Source: Symploca sp. SIO2E6
GTDB taxonomy: Bacteria; Cyanobacteriota; Cyanobacteriia; Cyanobacteriales; Coleofasciculaceae
Reading direction: 5' to 3'
Length of the DNA stretch: 35,311 nucleotides
Assembly (NCBI GenBank): GCA_010672425.1
Contig: JAAHGR010000017.1
Coordinates: 11,089 to 46,399, forward strand
The notes beneath the pieces are model-generated. The model was given only the letters and a program-made list of their open reading frames with translations, was not told the DNA's origin and made no database searches. Made by a program: the position numbers and the translations under genes. Positions 1 through 6,591 of this stretch are shown piece after piece. Numbering within the stretch: the stretch's first letter is position 1; the number at the start of each line of letters is the position of its first letter.

Positions 1-34
1 TTGGGTAAAATCGGTAACTGTAAGCTTTCTCCAT
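1..34 (-). CDS. tnpB: TnpB (IS200/IS605 OrfB) N-terminus, runs off the left edge
   Basis: Reading leftward from an ATG at 34, the first eleven codons give MEKAYSYRFYP. This closely matches the start of IS200/IS605-family TnpB proteins, the RNA-guided nucleases carried by these elements, which commonly begin M-x-K-A-Y-K-Y-R-x-Y-P. The rest of the gene lies outside the window, so intactness cannot be judged. The ATG sits in the 3' arm of a perfect 10-bp hairpin (29-38 with 50-59), which could limit translation. The call rests on only eleven residues plus the adjacent element-end hairpins. Confidence 0.6.
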   Translation of the reverse strand, partial: MEKAYSYRFYP

Positions 35-122
35 GTCTCACATTTTAGCAGACATGGAGTGAAATGCTAAAATTAAATAGTAAAGCCGTCCTAGAAGGAC
101 GGGGTTTCAGACCCAATTTTTT
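1..122 (-). mobile_element. End of an IS200/IS605-family insertion sequence (partial)
   Basis: The segment holds the tnpB start and two hairpins of the kind found at the ends of these single-strand-transposing elements. One is a 10-bp perfect stem at 29-38/50-59 with an 11-nt loop. The other is a 6-bp perfect stem at 86-91/97-102 (CCGTCC, GGACGG) with a 5-nt loop. IS200/IS605 elements lack terminal inverted repeats and make no target duplication, so the exact edge cannot be read. It is placed near 110-125, where the protein similarity of the interrupted membrane gene stops. The other end lies outside the window. Confidence 0.55.
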
Positions 123-476
123 GATGAAATCTGCACAGATAAATACCGAGTTGACACTGCCATGCAGAATAATCGTCTGCATATAAAAAAAAGCTGTTTT
201 ATTGCTGCGCCAACAGTAGAGAATGACTGCTGCTGTTACTAGTGCATTAGTCAGGATGAAGTAGCCACTTAAAGAATCGACAACTAAGGTAACGCCAAAA
301 CTATCCAATAACTGTAAGGTTTGAGGAGTCGAGTTGGGTAGTACTCGTTCTAACCCATAGCCAAAGGAAACCAGCGCTACACCTAGTGCAAGATAGCGAT
401 CAAGCTTAGGGATAAGATAAATGCTAAACCCGACAAAAAAGGGCAGGGCAATCCAGCCAACTGTGATCGTACTCAT
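45..476 (-). pseudogene. 5' fragment of a proton-pumping NADH dehydrogenase / Mrp-antiporter-type membrane subunit
   Basis: The first ~118 residues are hydrophobic, with about three predicted membrane segments. They end in a motif typical of the ND2/ND4/ND5/MrpD family (F-Y-x-Q-x-I-I-L-H-G-S-V-N-x-V-F-x-C-A-D). These proteins form the proton or cation channel of complex I-like enzymes and Mrp antiporters in the membrane and are normally about 450-600 residues long. After CADFI the reading frame passes into insertion-sequence DNA and stops 20 residues later, so at least three quarters of the protein is missing. Whether it was an NdhD/NdhF-type or an MrpD-type subunit cannot be settled from the N-terminus. 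The remainder may lie beyond the inserted element to the left. Confidence 0.6.
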
Positions 477-587
477 GATGTGTTATTGTCTTCGATTAGA
501 ACATGGGAATTGCTCGGTGGGTAAGGTTTAGACTGTGCTCATGGTATGGTAGTCTGTTGAATAAGTTTGGTAAATGACAAATTTACA

Positions 588-636
588 TCATAGACTTAAG
601 TCTATGAATAAAGAGTTATCCATCTACTTAAGTCTA
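588..636. promoter_or_regulatory. 20-bp perfect palindrome plus partial repeat; operator-like
   Basis: Positions 588-607 read TCATAGACTTAAGTCTATGA, a perfect inverted repeat. An 11-base part of it (ACTTAAGTCTA) recurs at 626-636, 32 bp after the same bases at 594-604, which is close to three helical turns. It lies upstream of the truncated NADH dehydrogenase-type gene (minus strand). The arrangement resembles a double operator site, but no regulator is identified and a cruciform or transposon remnant is equally possible. Confidence 0.35.
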
Positions 637-893
637 ACCATAAACCACTTTGAGTGTGATCACCATCGGTGCGATCATTTTTGATGGATAGGAAAAGAAA
701 AACTTATCCTTGCTTAGGTATGTTCTAAGTCAGATCTTGCACGCCTGCCGAAAACATACCTGTGGAGATAGGGAAAAGGCAACAGCTCATCTGGCAACAG
801 GCAACAGTGATAAGATTTGACTGTTTCAGTATTGGAATTGATTGCTCTGATTGATATTATTAGGTATTTATGATGCATAGTGCAAGATATGAT

Positions 894-1017
894 ATCAATT
901 CCGGCTATATTGGTATAATATTCATGACGTAGGGGCGCAATGCTTGCGCCCGCCAGCGTCTATGTTTTCTAACCAAAAAGCCAAATTATTAATCATTCCG
1001 ATACAACCGGAATTGAT
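894..1017. mobile_element. MITE, 124 bp, with terminal inverted repeats and 5-bp target duplication
   Basis: The ends are perfect 11-bp inverted repeats (ATCAATTCCGG at 894-904, CCGGAATTGAT at 1007-1017). Similarity between the ends continues, with mismatches, for about 30 bp. The 5-bp direct repeat ATGAT flanks both sides (889-893 and 1018-1022). No coding capacity is present. A GGGCGCA/TGCGCCC palindrome lies inside. This is the structure of a non-autonomous element mobilised in trans; the transposase family is unknown. Confidence 0.6.
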
Positions 1018-1133
1018 ATGATTCGAAGTCTTGTTAAGGCTCAAATCCTGAACTGACGAGGAGTGTGGGAGGTATGGGTTGAATCAAGAATCCCCCGTCA
1101 AGCTAACGCTGTGACGAGGGAGTGTCAATTATA

Positions 1134-1283
1134 CAAACAACAAACAACAAACAACCAACGACAAACAACAAACAACAAACAACAAACAACCAATAACCAA
1201 CGACAAACAACAAACAACAAACAACAAACAACCAATAACCAACGACAAACAACAAACAACAAACAACAAACAACCAACGACTA
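1134..1283. repeat. Low-complexity array of CAAACAA-type units
   Basis: CAAACAA units are organised into longer blocks punctuated by CCAACGA or CCAATAACC. The array ends eight bases from the stop codon of the small secreted-protein gene on the opposite strand. A shorter array of the same kind occurs at 34362-34394. Confidence 0.8.
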
Positions 1284-1291
1284 ATAACTTT

Positions 1292-1573
1292 TTAAGCACC
1301 TACTTGAGCCGGTTTTGTCAAATGCCCACAATAGCGATCGCTTACAATTGTTGAGTGAATCTTTACCGGTTGCATCTGAGATGATTTGGGCATTGGTTGT
1401 TGTTTTGGATGGGTAACAATTTGCTTGCACACCACTTGATTACTACCTACGTAGGGATATCCCCAAGTGTACAACTCTAAATCAGTGGTGGTTGCCTTAA
1501 CTGGAGAGAAGATAAAGTTAGTTGTTAAAACTAATCCCAGAGTTGCCAAAGCTATAATTACAGTTCTTAACAT
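1292..1573 (-). CDS. Small hypothetical secreted protein (93 aa)
   Basis: I do not recognise a family. Residues 1-27 form a clear Sec-type signal: an Arg at position 3, a hydrophobic core of about 18 residues, and an A-like cleavage site after VKA. The mature part of about 66 residues is polar and has two cysteines (in QVVCKQ and RYCGH) that could form one disulfide, and a Gln/Met/Pro-rich linker. It is predicted to be exported to the periplasm or beyond. The gene stands alone, ending directly at the CAAACAA array. Its base composition matches the surroundings. The signal peptide supports a real gene. Confidence 0.5.
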   Translation of the reverse strand: MLRTVIIALATLGLVLTTNFIFSPVKATTTDLELYTWGYPYVGSNQVVCKQIVTHPKQQPMPKSSQMQPVKIHSTIVSDRYCGHLTKPAQVGA

Positions 1574-2408
1574 GGACTTTTCCAGAGACTATCAATTGAT
1601 TTCATTCGGCTAAAGCAGGCTATCAAGGTAGGTGTTAGGTGTTTATGTCTGTGGTATACCTAATAACAGCGACAATTTCCCGCTTGATAGCCGGTCGCTC
1701 TATCCCATGATATAATTATAGGCGCAGCGAAAAATTTGATATCCTCCCTATGGTAGCAAATCTGAACAAATTGGGGAGAGCTGGGGAGGGCTGACAAGGG
1801 TAGTTTTTTTACTTTCTGGTTGGGACAAGACAAGGTGGACAAGGTAACAAGGGAGAAAAACCGAACATAATTACTCACCGTTCGTCCATTTTGAAATAAG
1901 GTTATAAAAATTGGGAGTAGAAATTGTAGGGTGTGAAAGCGCGAAGCGTAACAATCAAATGAACTTCACCCCAGAAGTAACAAAGACTCCTTCAGGAGCC
2001 TTCGCCAAAACTCTGGTTTTGGTGTTCAGAACGTCTTTACCGGAATTCCTCGACCTTTTGAGGTAACGGGATGTCATGCGTGCTGCATGTCTGCTGCATC
2101 CATATTTAGAGTATAGTTCAAGGCCATAGACATGTCAACCTCTAGCTCAAAATATTAAAATATAGTTAGAAGAGTTAGGCTTGAGATTGAGGTTATGGTA
2201 AGGAAGTTATCAGGAATAGACAAAGACAAAATAGGTTTAGCTGGAGTCAAGGAGCCATTAGCATTGCCTTATGACTGAGTGCCTGTAGTCAGACTCAAGT
2301 CTCCCAAACTACTCAAGAATCTAGAGATATGGATATCTGGGATTAATTTGAGTATATTTGCCGAAAGTCAATTCCCAATTCCCAATTCCCAATTCCCAAT
2401 TACAATAA
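1574..2408. other. Intergenic region without a supported gene
   Basis: The region contains scattered hairpins (CTCCTTCAGGAG near 1988, a CCAAAAC/GTTTTGG pair near 2013-2030) and purine-rich or pyrimidine-rich stretches. A minus-strand open frame at 1660-1878 is composed largely of simple sequence. A 40-codon minus-strand frame (1955-2077) spans the hairpins but has no recognised family. A 16-base sequence at 1871-1886 recurs at 34244-34259. The last 33 bases before the next gene are an AATTCCC array. Confidence 0.5.
2369..2401. repeat. AATTCCC heptamer array (about 4 copies)
   Basis: Tandem 7-bp units end eight bases before the start codon of the DUF1838 gene, so no normal ribosome-binding site precedes that gene. 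The same unit occurs at 24248-24338 and, as the complement, at 8214-8358. Confidence 0.8.
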
Positions 2409-3209
2409 ATGAAAGATTATTCTGCTGACTACGAATACAACACCCTAGATTTTTACAGAAAGAATCATGGGTCACAGCTTTATTACAATTGGGAAGGGGA
2501 AATTTGGTGGATAGAAACACCAGGCAAGCCAAAAGAGAAATTGTTCTCGATTATTGGCATGAATGCGACTAAAGTATTCCTCAAGCCTCATCCTGAGTAT
2601 GGGGAAGTAGGATATCGACTCAACCGGGAAATCGGGTTATTTTGTGACCCAGAGACCAAAGAAATTTTGCATTACTGGAAGCCAAAAGCAGCTAGTCAAG
2701 CTGTAGCAGTTGTGCATATTACTAACCGCATGGTACAAGGTTCAGTACGTCCCAGAAAGATCGTTATTCCGCAAAACTCTGGTTATGTTACCAAAGTTAA
2801 TGAGATTCCCTTAGAATATCCCCATCCCTTGGCCGGAGATGACAAATATAGAGACTACTGTCCAGGGGAAACCTTCAAGGGAGTTGAGTATTTCACCTCT
2901 AGTTTTTCTCGACCCGATGTCAAAGACGCACCACCGGCTACCTGGGCAAGAGATTGTCCCTGGATGCCTTGGATGAAGTTAGGTTATGGTCATCCGGCTC
3001 AATTGAGGTATGAGACTACTATAGCCAGAGTTGAGTCCTTCGAGCAGCTCAATCCCAAGTTAGTCAAGCTAGTAAGGGAAAAGTTACCCATCTACGAATT
3101 CACTCCTGATGAATGTGATGAGCCTAACATGACCAGTATTCTTTATTTTAAGAAACATTTTGATTTGTATTTAAAAGGAGAAGTGTTTCCAGTGGCAGAA
3201 AAGGAGTAG
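2409..3209 (+). CDS. DUF1838 family protein (266 aa)
   Basis: The pattern fits the DUF1838 family, whose function is unknown: a W-x-G-x-I-W segment near residue 30, GMNATKV near 50, a stretch reading as D-P-E-T-K-E-I-L-x-x-W near 80-90, and a conserved-looking Trp-rich segment (CPWMPWMKLGYG) near 185-195. Length matches the family's usual 250-300 residues. There is no signal peptide or membrane segment, so it is probably cytoplasmic. It is monocistronic. The ATG follows a heptamer array and lacks a visible Shine-Dalgarno sequence. The family call is from memory of the pattern and is moderately sure. Confidence 0.7.
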   Translation: MKDYSADYEYNTLDFYRKNHGSQLYYNWEGEIWWIETPGKPKEKLFSIIGMNATKVFLKPHPEYGEVGYRLNREIGLFCDPETKEILHYWKPKAASQAVAVVHITNRMVQGSVRPRKIVIPQNSGYVTKVNEIPLEYPHPLAGDDKYRDYCPGETFKGVEYFTSSFSRPDVKDAPPATWARDCPWMPWMKLGYGHPAQLRYETTIARVESFEQLNPKLVKLVREKLPIYEFTPDECDEPNMTSILYFKKHFDLYLKGEVFPVAEKE

Positions 3210-3436
3210 TGATTATCTATTGCTCAAAACTTATTTCTCTTGAGAAAAAAGGCAGAAGTCTCCAGGGCAAAAGGCAGAAGTTTCTAAGGGAAACTTACTT
3301 GTTTCTCTTCTTCAATTGGCGGCGAGAAGTGCTCCTCAGGAGCTTTTGAGAAAGAAGGCAACAGGCAACAGGCAATAGTCAACAAGTCCTGTACAAATGA
3401 AGGCGTGTAAAGTACTTTATTGGGTCAATCTTGGCA

Positions 3437-3775
3437 TTAACCACACAATTTTGAACTTACATAACGGTTAAGACTTACACCTAATTCAGAAGCTTTAATC
3501 GCTAATGAACGGTGTTGTTCTGGTGGTATTCTCACTTGAAATTTACCGCTATAGGTTTTATCAGAAAATGGTTCGGGAATAGATTCATCGTTAGCTTCCA
3601 TATCTTCAAGAACTTCTTGTATTAAATTGTAAATACCCTCAAAGGCGGCTAGACGAGAGTTATCTAGGTAAGATAGGCTTGGGAATTCAGCACATTGTCC
3701 TACAAACTCTTCATCTTCACTAGACCATGTTACGCGATAGGTGTAGTGTTCAGGATTAATCTTCATCACTTTCAT
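3437..3775 (-). CDS. hicB: HicB-type antitoxin (112 aa)
   Basis: This is the antitoxin of a type II HicA/HicB pair. It should bind and block the HicA RNase and repress the operon. Residues ~10-70 form a partial RNase H-like HicB fold (YTYRVTWSSEDEEFVGQCAE, then FPSLSYLDNSRLAAFEGI). The C-terminus (KFQVRIPPEQHRSLAIKASE, then LGVSLNRYVSSKL) is a ribbon-helix-helix DNA-binding domain, the usual layout of HicB proteins with a C-terminal RHH. Its start overlaps the end of the toxin gene by 20 bp, so the two are translationally coupled. The order is toxin first, as is typical for this family. Confidence 0.85.
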   Translation of the reverse strand: MKVMKINPEHYTYRVTWSSEDEEFVGQCAEFPSLSYLDNSRLAAFEGIYNLIQEVLEDMEANDESIPEPFSDKTYSGKFQVRIPPEQHRSLAIKASELGVSLNRYVSSKLCG

Positions 3776-4022
3776 TCATCTCCTCCAGCTTTTCTATAGC
3801 ACTTAAAACTTGCCGAACTTGATAGGTTTTAGCTTTCCCATTTTTTCCTTCTTGGATATTGATACGTGGGTCTCCCACCCAGGGCGTTTTGTAAACTAGA
3901 TGGGATGTCTTATTCTGTCTAGCTTCCCCAAAATAATGGGTGCAAACTTTTTTCAAGTCAACAAAACGAACATCACAAGGATTCTGCTGCATAACAGCAA
4001 TAATTTTGCTTATTTTAGCCAT
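3756..4022 (-). CDS. hicA: HicA-type toxin (88 aa)
   Basis: This is a small basic protein with a double-stranded-RNA-binding-like fold that acts as a translation-independent mRNA interferase in the family. The segment VRFVDLKKVCTHYFGEARQN, followed by KTSHLVYKTPW, contains the expected catalytic His (residue 41) after Ser, matching the G/S-x-H signature of HicA. The C-terminal GKAKTYQVRQVLSAIE fits the last strand and helix. The protein is somewhat longer than the minimal ~60-residue HicA, as is common in cyanobacteria. It is the first gene of the hicAB operon and has a near-consensus promoter immediately upstream. Confidence 0.85.
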   Translation of the reverse strand: MAKISKIIAVMQQNPCDVRFVDLKKVCTHYFGEARQNKTSHLVYKTPWVGDPRINIQEGKNGKAKTYQVRQVLSAIEKLEEMNESDED

Positions 4023-4039
4023 GCCTAATCCCTAGTGTC

Positions 4040-4068
4040 ATTATTGATACTATAATCGATTTTGTCAA
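4040..4068 (-). promoter_or_regulatory. Predicted sigma-70 promoter of hicAB
   Basis: On the minus strand TTGACA (4068-4063) is followed after 17 bp by AATAAT (4045-4040), which matches the -10 consensus at five of six positions. The implied start site is about ten bases before the hicA ATG, giving a very short leader. HicB autoregulation would be expected to act here, but no operator was identified. Confidence 0.5.
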
Positions 4069-4188
4069 TAGCTGGAGTATTTCACTCAGTCAATGGATAG
4101 AAACCTTTAAATCCCACATTCCGCACGACATAGTGTATTATAAACGAATTACATGGTAAAATGATATAGATTATAGCTCTTGAGAAAC

Positions 4189-4218
4189 TAAAAATGAAAA
4201 GGGATGACTGAATCCCTT
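4189..4218 (-). terminator. Predicted intrinsic terminator after the LysR gene
   Basis: A perfect 7-bp stem (AAGGGAT 4199-4205 with ATCCCTT 4212-4218, 6-nt loop) is followed on the minus strand by TTCATTTTT. It lies 53 bp beyond the LysR stop codon. Confidence 0.45.
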
Positions 4219-4270
4219 GATATGACTAGTTTATGTCTTCTTTTTGTGGCGCAAGTCCCTCTAACGCTCA

Positions 4271-5170
4271 TTACTCATTACTCATTCCTCCAAAGCGCTC
4301 TTGGAGAAATTGAGTAAACAATTGTACCTTAGTGGAAAGATGGCGATTTACAGGATAAATTACACACAAGGTTAATTCTGGTAATTGATGATTAGGCAAA
4401 ATAACTTGTAACTCTCCTCGCTTAATTTCTTGCTCCACAATAAAACTGGGCAGCAGGACAATTCCCAATCCTTTGACAGCAGCATCTCTCAAAACCTCTC
4501 CGTTATTGCAACAAAATACTTTATCTACGGCAACTCGCTCTTCTTGTCCTTGATGGGTGAATTGCCACTGCTGACCTGTGGCTAAATAACCATAGTGTAA
4601 ACAAGAATGCTTTTTTAACTCATCAGCATTGTGAGGAATTCCTCTGACTCTCAAGTAACTAGGTGCTGCACAAATAACCCGAGGAATGACGGTAATGGCA
4701 TGAGTTACCAAACTAGGAGATGTTGTGGGGGAGCCAATCCGGATGACTAAGTCATAGCCTTCATCGATGGGATCAACAAAACGGTCTTCTAGGGTCAATT
4801 GAATTTTAATGTCTGTATAGCGAGTCATAAACTCAGCAATTGTTGCACCTAAAGAAGAGATCCCGAAAGACATCGGAGCATTAATTTTGAGAGTCCCTTT
4901 AGGTTGACTGTTTTGCTGTGAGATCGCTAATTCCGCTTCTTCTAAATTGCTGAGGATATTGATACAGCGCTCATAGAAGGCTCGTCCATTATCTGTGGGT
5001 GTAACTTGGCGAGTCGTGCGATAGAGCAATTGCACTCCTAAGTGATTTTCCAAGTTAATGACTAGCTTATTGACAGCAGAGCGAGATAGCTGCATTTTTC
5101 TGGCAGCAGCAGCAAAGCTTCCCTCTTCGATGACTTGAGTGAAGGCATACATGCTTTCAAACTTATCCAT
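4271..5170 (-). CDS. LysR-family transcriptional regulator (299 aa)
   Basis: Residues 1-60 form the winged helix-turn-helix of LysR regulators ([20 protein letters not shown], then [20 protein letters not shown]). The rest is a periplasmic-binding-protein-like effector domain. Length is normal for the family, and the N-terminal pattern ([19 protein letters not shown]) is typical of the CrgA-like subgroup. LysR proteins usually act on a divergently transcribed neighbour, but the region upstream (5171-5910) has no convincing divergent gene, so the target is unknown. The last four residues (MSNE) and the stop codon are encoded by CTCATTA heptamer repeat DNA, so the native C-terminus may have been replaced. 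Confidence 0.9.
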   Translation of the reverse strand: MDKFESMYAFTQVIEEGSFAAAARKMQLSRSAVNKLVINLENHLGVQLLYRTTRQVTPTDNGRAFYERCINILSNLEEAELAISQQNSQPKGTLKINAPMSFGISSLGATIAEFMTRYTDIKIQLTLEDRFVDPIDEGYDLVIRIGSPTTSPSLVTHAITVIPRVICAAPSYLRVRGIPHNADELKKHSCLHYGYLATGQQWQFTHQGQEERVAVDKVFCCNNGEVLRDAAVKGLGIVLLPSFIVEQEIKRGELQVILPNHQLPELTLCVIYPVNRHLSTKVQLFTQFLQERFGGMSNE

Positions 5171-5910
5171 AATCCTAGATTAGTACTCTGAAGGCAGCTC
5201 CCTTGGAAAAATTTTCACCACCAGGTGATTGACAATTTGCTCAATGATATTAATAATAGCAGTCGGGGTAGCAGAAGCAATGTTGCTTCTTGCAACCCTA
5301 ATAGTCGCAGCATTGATACAACCCAACTAGCAGCTCTATCAATTATCTTTGAGGTGGTTGAGGGTGTTAGTAATACGGAATGTACGAGTGCAAGACTTGA
5401 CAGGAGTCATTCCCTCCTTCATACTAACTAATCATTTGCATGAAATGGATTGTTGCCAGCTAGCAAAGGCAGAAAATTTTTCTGCCACACTAGTGGACTA
5501 AGGTTCCAAGGCAGGAGACCTTAATGTCTATGGTATCTGCTTTTCGTCTATTGATGAGTGAAGGTGGGTGATTACCACCGCGCTACACTAGCTTGGCTGC
5601 CAAATATCATGTTAATTTACAAAAAGTGTAAATATTCTGTAATAATACAGAGTAAGTAATGAAGAAAACCATTAGCTTCAATCCGAGCCAATCGCCAACC
5701 CAAGGTCAAAATAAGGTTGGCGATCGCTAAAGATGGATGGTATTGAGGAATTTGATTTTATTGCATCAGTTTGTTTTGTTGAGCTTGGTAAGGGTCGTCA
5801 GAAGATTGTCTGAACGCAAAAGTCGTTCGTCAATCAAATCTACTCTAGGCCAGGACAAATTGCTGGTGCGCACAAGTTTGTTTGAATCTAAATCTGGAGG
5901 TAATCCAAAT
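5171..5910. other. Intergenic region and probable leader of the RRM gene
   Basis: A 68-codon open frame at 5225-5431 has no recognised family or ribosome-binding site and is not called. A 9-bp perfect hairpin occurs at 5468-5486 (GGCAGAAAA/TTTTCTGCC). A 10-bp perfect stem (ATCGCCAACC 5691-5700 with GGTTGGCGAT 5715-5724) lies about 190 bp before the RRM gene start and overlaps a HIP1 octamer. It may belong to that gene's 5' untranslated region. Confidence 0.4.
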
Positions 5911-6378
5911 ATGTCCGTTCGTCTTTATGTAGGCAACTTGCCCAAAGAACAGGTAAACCGCGATGAACTGCACGCGCTTTTTGCTGAAATGGATCAATCC
6001 ATTACCACAAAACTGATTAAGGAGCGTAAAACAGGTAAATGTCGGGGTTTTGCCTTTGTCACTGTTCCCACAGATGAGCTAGCTGAACAAATCATTGAGA
6101 AGTTCAACGGTCACGCTTTCCAAAGTGTTGCCCTGAAAATTGAAAAAGCACAACCTAAGGCAAAGAATCAGGAGGAGGAACAAAACAAAGAACAGAAACC
6201 AGCTAATAGTAGCAATAGCAATAACTCTGGGCGTCGTGGAGGCGGCAAAAAGCCCTCCAAACGCAGTTCCTCCAACGCAACGGGATCTAACTCCAATCAA
6301 ATTCAGCCAGATCCCCGTTGGGCAGAACAGTTGGCAATTCTGAAGGAACGTTTATCGGCTCAATCTACTAATTCTTAA
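5911..6378 (+). CDS. RRM-type RNA-binding protein (Rbp family, 155 aa)
   Basis: The gene encodes a single RNA recognition motif of the cyanobacterial Rbp family, which is often cold- or stress-regulated and linked to mRNA localisation and stability. RNP2 is RLYVGNL (residues 4-10) and RNP1 is KCRGFAFV (43-50). After about residue 85 a charged and then Gly/Ser/Asn-rich tail follows (QEEEQNKEQK, SGRRGGGKKPSKRSSS), ending in a short helix (DPRWAEQLAILKERL). The start at 5911 is chosen because GGAGG at 5896-5900 precedes it at good distance and the RRM begins immediately. The frame is open further upstream to 5737, but those residues have no RRM similarity and are probably untranslated leader. 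Confidence 0.9.
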   Translation: MSVRLYVGNLPKEQVNRDELHALFAEMDQSITTKLIKERKTGKCRGFAFVTVPTDELAEQIIEKFNGHAFQSVALKIEKAQPKAKNQEEEQNKEQKPANSSNSNNSGRRGGGKKPSKRSSSNATGSNSNQIQPDPRWAEQLAILKERLSAQSTNS

Positions 6379-6469
6379 CTTCAACCACACCAAACCCGTC
6401 TCCATACCTATAAGGTTGGAGAGGGGATAAATGGTGGTTAGCATCTTCTTAGAACCGATTTAGGGATAC

Positions 6470-6581
6470 TATAGCAGTTCTCGCGTCCGTGAGGTAAATC
6501 CAATTTTGATGAACCTATTCCCAATTCCCAATTCCCCAAAACCAGGATCTTTGTGCCTCATCAATCATGAGAAACGCTATA
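6470..6581. mobile_element. MITE-like element (112 bp) directly upstream of the ABC exporter gene
   Basis: The ends are imperfect inverted repeats: TATAGCAGTTCTC at 6470-6482, and the complement of the right end (6569-6581) reads TATAGCGTTTCTC, 11 of 13 identical. Weaker similarity continues inward (GTGAGGTAAATCC against ATGAGGCACAAAGATCC). Both ends carry TA at the border, as for IS630/Tc1-mariner derivatives. A short AATTCCC array lies inside. The right end is only 10 bp from the start codon of the following gene, so the element probably contributes that gene's leader. Confidence 0.45.
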
Positions 6582-6591
6582 TAAATTTGAG

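Larger units (their letters stand above)
477..1291. other. Intergenic region with palindrome, MITE and repeat array
   Basis: No convincing gene is seen here. The stretch contains a 20-bp palindrome at 588-607 with a partial second copy at 626-636, a GGCAACAG short repeat near 777-808, a MITE at 894-1017 and a low-complexity array at 1134-1283. The open frame across that array (1063-1284) is only translated repeat. Confidence 0.6.

Noticed and set aside
1063-1284. Open frame of 73 codons across the CAAACAA array
   Set aside because: It is almost entirely translated simple repeat with no start context.
1660-1878. 72-codon minus-strand frame
   Set aside because: The composition follows simple purine/pyrimidine-rich DNA; no domain, no ribosome-binding site and no recognisable family.
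5225-5431. 68-codon plus-strand frame after the LysR gene
   Set aside because: Ser/Asn-rich, no recognised family and no ribosome-binding site; probably chance.
5737-5910. 58-codon upstream extension of the RRM protein
   Set aside because: The RRM starts at 5911 with a good Shine-Dalgarno site; the upstream residues do not resemble the family.
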